Below, in pieces: positions 58,087 to 64,000 of a DNA stretch of 64,000 nucleotides. This stretch comes from Gordonia sp. ABSL11-1 (GTDB lineage Bacteria > Actinomycetota > Actinomycetes > Mycobacteriales > Mycobacteriaceae). The stretch lies in NCBI RefSeq assembly GCF_030315685.1, contig NZ_JASXSI010000001.1, positions 372,001-436,000 of the forward strand, given 5' to 3'. Every line of letters begins with the position of its first letter. The first letter of the stretch is position 1. The notes under the pieces were generated by a model. That model was given only the letters and a program-made list of their open reading frames with translations. It did not search any database and was not told the DNA's origin. The position numbers were made by a program, and so were the translations under genes.

Positions 58087-59816
58087 GCGGCACCTCCGAC
58101 GCATCGTCGTCGGCGTCCACGCCGGACGTGAAGGCCTCCTCGGCATCGTCGGCGTCGACCGGTCACACCTGGGGCGCGACGATCGTCGAGGCCGTGCGCA
58201 ACCTGCTCGCCCGGCCACTCGCGTCGTATCACCTGATCCTCACCATCGCGTTCCTGCTGACCGCATTCGGACTCGTGATGGTGCTGTCGGCGTCGTCGGT
58301 CGAGGGCTACTCCAAGGACGGGTCGTCGTACGGGCTCTTCGCCACGCAGGTGATCTTCGCGCTCCTCGGCCTCGTCGGCTTCTACATCATGCTGCGTATC
58401 CCGGTGCGGTTGCTGCGGCGGGTCGCGGCCCCACTGATCATCGTGACGACGATCCTGCTCGCGCTGGTCCTCGTCCCCGGCATCGGCACCCTCAGTCAGG
58501 GTGCGCGCCGATGGTTCGTCGTCGGCGGGTTGTCGGTGCAGCCGTCCGAGCTGGTCAAGGTCGCCCTGTGTGTGTGGGGTGCGCATCTGCTCGCGTCGCG
58601 TCGTCGGGAGAACGCGTCGCTCAAGGAATTGCTGATCCCGCTGCTCCCGGTGGCTATGCTGATCTGCCTGCTGATCATCCTCGAACCCAATCTCTCCACG
58701 ACGATCACCATCGCGATCATCGTCGGCGCACTGCTCTGGTTCGCAGGCCTGCCAGCCAAGGTGTTCCTGTCGTTCGCCGCCGTCGGAACCGCGCTGGCCG
58801 TGCTGCTCGCCCTCGTCGAGGGATACCGGTCGCAACGCGTGATGAGCTTCCTCGGGAGTATCGACGACCCGCAGGGCGCGGGGTACCAGGCGCGGCAGGC
58901 GACGTATGCGCTCGCCAACGGCGGGGTCTTCGGCGTCGGCCTCGGGCAGAGCCGGGCGAAGTGGAACTACCTCCCGAACGCACACAACGACTTCATCTTC
59001 GCGATCATCGGTGAGGAACTCGGACTCATCGGCGGCCTGTTGGTGGTCATCCTGTTCGCCATCCTGGCCTTCATCGGCTTCCGGATCGCGGCCCGGTCGG
59101 TGGACCCGTTCCTGCGACTGATGACTGCGACGATCACCGTGCTCATCACCGCCCAGGCGTTCATCAACATCGGATACGTCATCGGTTTGCTGCCGGTCAC
59201 CGGCATCCAGCTGCCCCTGCTGTCCGCGGGTGGTACGTCGACACTGACGGTGCTGGCGATGCTCGGCCTCCTGGCGAATGCGGCCCGGCACGAACCGGAA
59301 GCCGTCGCCGCGCTCGTCGGCGGCGACGAGGGCCGTCTGGGCCGGTGGCTGCGACTGCCGGCGCCGGTGCCGTACCGACCGAGCCGGGCCGACGCCCTGC
59401 GCGACCGACTCGACCGCCGCCGTCCGGACCGTGCCCAGGCCGACCGGGCACGCCCCGGGCGGGCGCGCCCGACCCCGCCGGCCGCCCCGTCGCGCTGGGC
59501 GCGACTGCGCCGTCGGCGTTCCGGGCCGGCGGAGCAGCCCGCACGCGATCAGGCCCCGTCGCGGGCCCGGGCACCGCGCACGTCCACAATTCGGGTCGAC
59601 TACCGTACGGGGTATTCCGGCACGGCTGATCGCGGTGACGGTTCGGTCTCCTCCTGGTCGCCCCGTGCGGCCTCGGCACGATCAGGTGCGACGCGTTCGG
59701 CGTCGGCGCGGTCGGGTTCGGCCCGGGGAGGGGGCGGACATGCGACCGGCGATCGGCGGACGACGTCGGCGCCGCAGTGGCGTCCGACGGATCGGCCCAC
59801 CTGGTCGCGACGCTGA
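58083..59816 (+). CDS. ftsW: Septal peptidoglycan glycosyltransferase FtsW (SEDS)
   Basis: The 577-residue SEDS polymerase has ten membrane helices, with VLSASS, GARRWFVVGGLSVQPSELVK, YQARQATYALANGG, NDFIFAIIGEELG and QLPLLSAGGTS. A cytoplasmic C-terminal tail of about 165 residues is strongly Arg/Pro/Ala-rich and low-complexity, longer than the SEDS core requires. Family knowledge assigns interaction with PbpB and FtsZ; the tail may serve in that. Confidence 0.94.
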   Translation: MSGTSDASSSASTPDVKASSASSASTGHTWGATIVEAVRNLLARPLASYHLILTIAFLLTAFGLVMVLSASSVEGYSKDGSSYGLFATQVIFALLGLVGFYIMLRIPVRLLRRVAAPLIIVTTILLALVLVPGIGTLSQGARRWFVVGGLSVQPSELVKVALCVWGAHLLASRRRENASLKELLIPLLPVAMLICLLIILEPNLSTTITIAIIVGALLWFAGLPAKVFLSFAAVGTALAVLLALVEGYRSQRVMSFLGSIDDPQGAGYQARQATYALANGGVFGVGLGQSRAKWNYLPNAHNDFIFAIIGEELGLIGGLLVVILFAILAFIGFRIAARSVDPFLRLMTATITVLITAQAFINIGYVIGLLPVTGIQLPLLSAGGTSTLTVLAMLGLLANAARHEPEAVAALVGGDEGRLGRWLRLPAPVPYRPSRADALRDRLDRRRPDRAQADRARPGRARPTPPAAPSRWARLRRRRSGPAEQPARDQAPSRARAPRTSTIRVDYRTGYSGTADRGDGSVSSWSPRAASARSGATRSASARSGSARGGGGHATGDRRTTSAPQWRPTDRPTWSRR

Positions 59817-59884
59817 CGTCGGGGCGAGCCACGCTCGCCCGCCGGTAACCGACGTTCACAGATGCGAAATGGAGTAGTGCACCG

Positions 59885-61084
59885 GTGAGTTCTGGGCGAG
59901 ATCGGTCACGATCGGAACGTCCCCTGTCGGTGGTGGTCGCCGGTGGGGGAACGGCCGGGCACATCGAGCCCGCACTCGCGGTCGCCGACGCGGTCACGCG
60001 GATCGACTCGACGGCGCGGGTGACCGCCCTCGGCACCATCCGCGGGCTGGAGACCACGCTGGTCCCCGAACGTGGCTATCACCTGGAACTCATCCCGCCG
60101 GCCCCGCTGCCACGCAAGCCCGGACTGGAACTCGCGAAGACTCCGGCCCGGCTGATCCAGGCGGTGACGACGACTCGTTCGGTGCTGGCCGAGGTCGGCG
60201 CAGACGTCGTCGTAGGCTTCGGCGGATACGTCGCCCTGCCCGCCTACCTCGCCGCCCAGATGCATGTCCGCGGCCGCAGCCGACTGCCCATCGTGATCCA
60301 CGAGGCCAACGCGAGCGCCGGGATCGCGAACAAGGTGGGTGCCCGTCTGGCCGACCGCGTGATGGCCGCCGTGCCCGGGTCCGGCCTTGATGCCGAGGTG
60401 GTCGGCATCCCCGTGCGCGGGGTGATCGCCGAACTCGACCGTCCCGGGCTGCGGGCCAAGGCACGTCACTACTTCGGACTCGACGAGGACGCGCCGACAC
60501 TCCTCGTGTTCGGCGGTTCCCAAGGCGCGCAACGCATCAACGAGGCGGTGGCCGGTGCGGCAGGCCCTCTCGGCACGGCCGGGATCGGCGTGCTGCACGC
60601 CTACGGACCGAAGAACACGATCCACCCCCAGTCGCCCGACGACGCACCGCCCTATCGCGGGGTCGGCTATCTCAAACGGATGGACCTGGCCTACGCCGCC
60701 GCCGATCTCGTCATCTGCCGCTCGGGAGCGATGACGGTGGCCGAGATCTCGGCGACCGGGCTGCCGGCGGTCTACGTGCCGCTGCCGCACGGCAACGGCG
60801 AGCAGCGCCTCAACGCGCTGCCGGTCGTCGAGGCGGGCGGAGGCGTCATCGTCGACGACGCCGACATCACGTCGGAGTGGGTGGCCCGCGAGGTACCCGC
60901 ACTGCTCGCCGACACCGGTCGTCTGGCCGCGATGTCGGCGGCCGCGACCGGGACCGGGCACCGCGACGCCGCGTCGGCGGTCGCCTCGGCCGCCCTCGAT
61001 CTCGCCGCCGAATACCGGGCGGGCGATCACCGTGGTCGGCTGCGCGCGGCGTTTCGCTCTCACGGTTCGGGGTCGCAGCGGTGA
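59885..61084 (+). CDS. murG: UDP-GlcNAc:lipid I GlcNAc-transferase
   Basis: The 399-residue GT28 enzyme makes lipid II. Motifs are [65 protein letters not shown], and [25 protein letters not shown]. The GTG start follows a 68-bp gap after ftsW, with GGAG 15 nt upstream. Confidence 0.95.
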   Translation: MSSGRDRSRSERPLSVVVAGGGTAGHIEPALAVADAVTRIDSTARVTALGTIRGLETTLVPERGYHLELIPPAPLPRKPGLELAKTPARLIQAVTTTRSVLAEVGADVVVGFGGYVALPAYLAAQMHVRGRSRLPIVIHEANASAGIANKVGARLADRVMAAVPGSGLDAEVVGIPVRGVIAELDRPGLRAKARHYFGLDEDAPTLLVFGGSQGAQRINEAVAGAAGPLGTAGIGVLHAYGPKNTIHPQSPDDAPPYRGVGYLKRMDLAYAAADLVICRSGAMTVAEISATGLPAVYVPLPHGNGEQRLNALPVVEAGGGVIVDDADITSEWVAREVPALLADTGRLAAMSAAATGTGHRDAASAVASAALDLAAEYRAGDHRGRLRAAFRSHGSGSQR

Positions 61085-61145
61085 GAATCGACACGTGCGG
61101 CACGGTGAACGCCGTGAGGTTCTCGACGAGCGGAGAGGTGTGGCG

Positions 61146-62819
61146 ATGAGCGACGGGCCACACGCGCCCACGGGCGAACTCCCCGAACAACTTCGTCGAG
61201 TCCACATGGTCGGCATCGGTGGTGCCGGCATGAGCGGGCTCGCCCGCATCCTGCTCGCTCGAGGCGGCCAGGTGTCGGGCTCGGACGCGAAGAACAGCCG
61301 CGGCATCCTGGCGTTGCGCACCCGTGGCGCCCGCATCCAGGTGGGTCACGATCCATCGGCGCTCGACCAGATCCCCGGCGGACCGTCGGTCGTGGTCACC
61401 ACCCACGCGGCGATCCCGAAGACGAATCCCGAACTGGTCGCGGCACGGTCGCGGGGCATCCCGATCCTGCTGCGTCCACGCGTGCTGGCCGAGTTGATGG
61501 GCGGCTATCGAACCGTGCTGGTGGCCGGCACCCACGGCAAGACCTCCACGACGTCGATCGCGGTCGTCGCGCTGCAGCACTGCGGACTGGATCCGTCGTT
61601 CGCGGTCGGCGGCGAGCTGAACGAATCGGGCACCAACGCCCATCACGGCAGCGGCGGGATCTTCGTCGCGGAGGCCGACGAGAGCGACGGCTCGTTGCTC
61701 GAATACACCCCGGACGTCGTCGTGGTGACCAACATCGAGGTCGATCACCTCGACTTCTTCGGCAGCCGTGAGGCATACGTCAAGGTGTTCGACGCGTTCG
61801 CCGAGCGGATCGCGGACGGCGGAACCCTCGTCGTGTGCCTCGACGACGAGGGGGCGGCCGACTTCGCGGGGCGGTGCGCCGGATCACTGGCCACCCGCGG
61901 TATCTCGGTGCTCGGCTACGGGGACGGGAGGTACGCCGACCGCGCACCGGCGGCCACCCACGCGGCGCGCCTGGAGTCATGGGAGGCCCGAGGTGCCGGG
62001 GGAGAGGCACGGGTCCACTTCGACGTGCCGGTGTCCGACGACATCGTCGAGCGCCGCATCGCGCTGACTGTCCCGGGCCGGCACATGGCGCTCAACGCAC
62101 TCGGTGCCATCGTGGCGTGCGTCCGCGCGGGCGCGGCCCTCGACGACGTGATCCGTGGCGTCGAGGCGTTCGGCGGTGTGCATCGTCGATTCGAGTTCCG
62201 CGGCCGCACAGGCGGTGTCGATGTCTTCGACGACTACGCCCATCACCCGACAGAGGTGCGGGCGGTCCTGACCGCCGCACGCCTCGCCGTCGAGAGTGCG
62301 GCTGCGGAGAGTGACGACGAACCCGGCGACCCCGCCGACGCCGACGACACTGCCGCGACCGTCGGGCCGGGTCGTGTGATCGCCGTCTTCCAGCCGCACC
62401 TGTACTCCCGCACTCAGGAGTTCGCCGCGGAGTTCGCGGCAGCACTCGACCTCGCCGACCACGTCGTCGTCGCCGACGTCTACGGCGCACGCGAGCAGCC
62501 CATCCCCGGGATCAGTGGCGCCAGTATCGCCGATCGGGTGACCCGTCCGGTCGTCTTCGTGCCCGACCTGTCGGCCCTGGCGCGGACCGTCGCGTCGATC
62601 GCCCGGCCGGGTGATCTGGTACTCACGCTCGGCGCCGGCGACATCACCATGCAGGGCCCGGAGATCCTCGCGGCCCTGGACGCTGCCCCGGCCGATGCCA
62701 CACCGGTCGCTTCCGATGCCGACGGCGGCGGCACCGTCGAGGTGACGGTGGACGGCCCGGCCGTCGGCCCGGCGAATCCGCGGCGACCCGCGGCGGACGC
62801 CCCGGGACCGACGCCATGA
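61146..62819 (+). CDS. murC: UDP-MurNAc:L-Ala ligase
   Basis: The 557-residue ligase adds L-Ala, the first stem residue. Motifs are [18 protein letters not shown], the ATP loop [38 protein letters not shown] and [11 protein letters not shown]. It has a C-terminal Ala/Pro-rich extension of about 60 residues and an acidic insertion near residue 395. GGAGAGG precedes the ATG. The stop overlaps ftsQ (ATGA). Confidence 0.95.
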   Translation: MSDGPHAPTGELPEQLRRVHMVGIGGAGMSGLARILLARGGQVSGSDAKNSRGILALRTRGARIQVGHDPSALDQIPGGPSVVVTTHAAIPKTNPELVAARSRGIPILLRPRVLAELMGGYRTVLVAGTHGKTSTTSIAVVALQHCGLDPSFAVGGELNESGTNAHHGSGGIFVAEADESDGSLLEYTPDVVVVTNIEVDHLDFFGSREAYVKVFDAFAERIADGGTLVVCLDDEGAADFAGRCAGSLATRGISVLGYGDGRYADRAPAATHAARLESWEARGAGGEARVHFDVPVSDDIVERRIALTVPGRHMALNALGAIVACVRAGAALDDVIRGVEAFGGVHRRFEFRGRTGGVDVFDDYAHHPTEVRAVLTAARLAVESAAAESDDEPGDPADADDTAATVGPGRVIAVFQPHLYSRTQEFAAEFAAALDLADHVVVADVYGAREQPIPGISGASIADRVTRPVVFVPDLSALARTVASIARPGDLVLTLGAGDITMQGPEILAALDAAPADATPVASDADGGGTVEVTVDGPAVGPANPRRPAADAPGPTP

Positions 62820-63523
62820 TCCGACGCGGGCGGGGATCGACGCAGCGCTCGCGTCTGCTGCTCGGCACCCTGCTGGTGGTCGTCGTGGTGGTCGGGTTGG
62901 GTCTCATCGCCTACTTCACCCCGCTCATGTCGGTGCGCTCGACCGACGTCGTGGCCAACCGCGCCGTCGCCACCGACGAGATCGTCGGCGCCGCCCACGT
63001 GCCGGACGGCACACCTCTGCTCCAGGTCGACACGCAGGCGGTCGCCCAGCGGATCGCGGCCATCCCGTCGATCGAATCGGTCCGCGTCCAGCGCAGCTAC
63101 CCGTCGTCGCTGACCATCACCGTCGTCGAACGACAGCCGGTCGCCAAGGTCACCGAGGGGCAGAAGGTCCACGTCCTCGACCGGACCGGCGTCGGCTACC
63201 TGACCTTCGACACGAGCACCGGTGTGCCGCCCGAGATGAAGCGGTTGCCCGAGTTCGCGACACCGAACCCGGGCCCGGGCGATCCGACCACCGTGGCGAC
63301 CCTGACCGCGGTCTCCGAACTGCCCGAGACGATCTCGGGCAAGCTCGTCAAGGTCACCGCGTCCTCGCCGGTCGACATCGAGTTCACCCTCAAGGGCAAC
63401 AAGACAGTTGTGTGGGGGGACAGCGAGCGCGGCGCCGAGAAGGCGCGCACGCTGACGGCGCTGCTCACCCGCCCGGCAACCATGTACAACGTCTCGAGCC
63501 CGGAGTTCCCGGCCTACAAATGA
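62816..63523 (+). CDS. ftsQ: Cell division protein FtsQ
   Basis: The 235-residue bitopic protein has a basic N-terminus, one membrane segment ([21 protein letters not shown]), a POTRA domain ([18 protein letters not shown]) and the FtsQ beta domain ending SPEFPAYK. FtsQ links early and late divisome proteins. The ATG overlaps murC. Confidence 0.93.
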   Translation: MIRRGRGSTQRSRLLLGTLLVVVVVVGLGLIAYFTPLMSVRSTDVVANRAVATDEIVGAAHVPDGTPLLQVDTQAVAQRIAAIPSIESVRVQRSYPSSLTITVVERQPVAKVTEGQKVHVLDRTGVGYLTFDTSTGVPPEMKRLPEFATPNPGPGDPTTVATLTAVSELPETISGKLVKVTASSPVDIEFTLKGNKTVVWGDSERGAEKARTLTALLTRPATMYNVSSPEFPAYK

Positions 63524-63690
63524 CCTGGTGGACCGGCGATCTGACGTCCGGTACCCCTCCGGTGACCGCCACGGCCGTGGAATCCCGTGTGACAACGGTG
63601 AAAAAAGAAACGACCAAGTTCGCGACACGCCGACCGCTTGCTGGCCTGCCCGCGGTCGGATGCCTAGCGTCATCCCCAACATCCATCTAC

Positions 63691-63696
63691 TTGACA
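63691..63696 (+). promoter_or_regulatory. Possible -35 of a promoter before ftsZ
   Basis: TTGACA is a perfect -35 hexamer 60 nt before the ftsZ ATG. No -10 is found at 17-18 nt. The following inverted repeat lies where the spacer and -10 would be. Confidence 0.4.
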
Positions 63697-63697
63697 T

Positions 63698-63728
63698 AAC
63701 TCTAAATCTGTGGTTGAGGTTTAGAGTT
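63698..63728. promoter_or_regulatory. Inverted repeat (operator-like) upstream of ftsZ
   Basis: AACTCTAAA (63698-63706) and TTTAGAGTT (63720-63728) form a perfect 9-bp inverted repeat with a 13-nt spacer, directly after TTGACA. It is very AT-rich for this genome. A regulator binding here would cover the promoter. Confidence 0.6.
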
Positions 63729-63755
63729 TCGGGATCGAACGAGGAAGGCGGGCAC

Positions 63756-64000
63756 ATGACGCCACCGCACAACTACCTGGCCGTGATCAAGGTCGTCGGC
63801 ATCGGCGGCGGCGGCGTCAACGCCGTCAACCGAATGATCGAGCAGGGGCTGAAAGGTGTTGAGTTCATTGCGATCAACACCGACGCCCAGGCCCTGCTGA
63901 TGAGTGACGCCGACGTCAAACTCGACGTCGGTCGAGACTCGACACGTGGGCTCGGCGCCGGTGCCGACCCGGAGGTCGGCCGGCGGGCCGCCGAGGACGC
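63756..64000 (+). CDS. ftsZ: Cell division protein FtsZ (5' part)
   Basis: The window ends after 81 complete codons. The visible tubulin-like N-terminus has [35 protein letters not shown] and [17 protein letters not shown], covering the first GTP-binding loops. The ATG has AGGAAGG 7 nt upstream. FtsZ polymerises to the Z-ring. The 232-bp gap after ftsQ holds a possible promoter and the inverted repeat. Confidence 0.97.
   Translation, partial: MTPPHNYLAVIKVVGIGGGGVNAVNRMIEQGLKGVEFIAINTDAQALLMSDADVKLDVGRDSTRGLGAGADPEVGRRAAED

Overview
The window is high-GC chromosomal DNA from a mycolic-acid-type actinobacterium (Mycobacteriales). The evidence is the membrane-tethered QcrCAB/CtaCDEF respiratory branch, lipomannan mannosyltransferases (PimB', MptA, MptC), the MraZ-RsmH-FtsL-PbpB-Mur-Ftx cell-wall cluster, and gene order that follows, in reverse, the Mycobacterium tuberculosis block from about Rv2211c to Rv2150c as I remember it. 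Several details (a CobU-CobT fusion, a ROK kinase inserted beside Rv2182c/Rv2183c homologues, classical MetF beside IdsA2) suggest Gordonia or a close relative. The genus is an inference.

Layout. 1-8.8 kb: end of gcvT, ilvE, cobalamin lower-ligand genes (cobS, cobU-cobT), a DUF3043 membrane protein, glycerate kinase, a RarD-type transporter, an A-type Fe-S carrier and adenosine kinase. 8.8-18.7 kb: asnB and the cytochrome bc1-aa3 genes (ctaC-ctaF on plus; ctaE-qcrC-qcrA-qcrB on minus), with a PAP2-diacylglycerol kinase fusion between them. 18.7-26.9 kb: trpD, a stand-alone Lrp ligand domain, a DEDDh exonuclease/GIY-YIG protein, a four-cysteine small protein, a c-di-AMP (ydaO-type) riboswitch leading two NlpC/P60 endopeptidases, and a lipoprotein with an HExxH motif and a 36-bp tandem repeat. 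26.9-46.7 kb: envelope lipid and mannan genes (pimB', fadD15, SRPBCC pair, ArsA-like protein, ROK kinase, acyltransferase, mptC, pknL, mptA, idsA2, lppM) mixed with aroG, metF, the exoribonuclease AS homologue, an FAD oxidoreductase and a GNAT enzyme. 46.7-64 kb: an SOS-type promoter, a HEPN-family gene, DUF3040, then the dcw cluster from mraZ to the start of ftsZ.

How the genes work together. The dcw genes are tightly packed, many with ATGA or GTGA overlaps, and make lipid II and the septal machinery. The NlpC/P60 enzymes hydrolyse peptidoglycan under likely c-di-AMP control. The mannosyltransferases and polyprenyl synthase build PIM/LM/LAM and its carrier. The qcr/cta genes form the respiratory supercomplex.

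The most unusual points are: (1) no intact murF between murE and mraY, only a 150-residue stub resembling the MurF C-terminal domain with the catalytic motifs gone, followed by a 42-codon frame coupled to mraY; (2) a perfect LexA box at the predicted start site of a near-consensus promoter ahead of the HEPN gene; (3) a series of nine genes whose -10 hexamers lie 6-7 nt from the start codon, implying leaderless mRNAs; (4) a leaderless 12-codon uORF overlapping the glycerate kinase start; (5) the c-di-AMP riboswitch; (6) an inverted repeat directly upstream of ftsZ. No phage, IS element, CRISPR array, tRNA or rRNA was seen.
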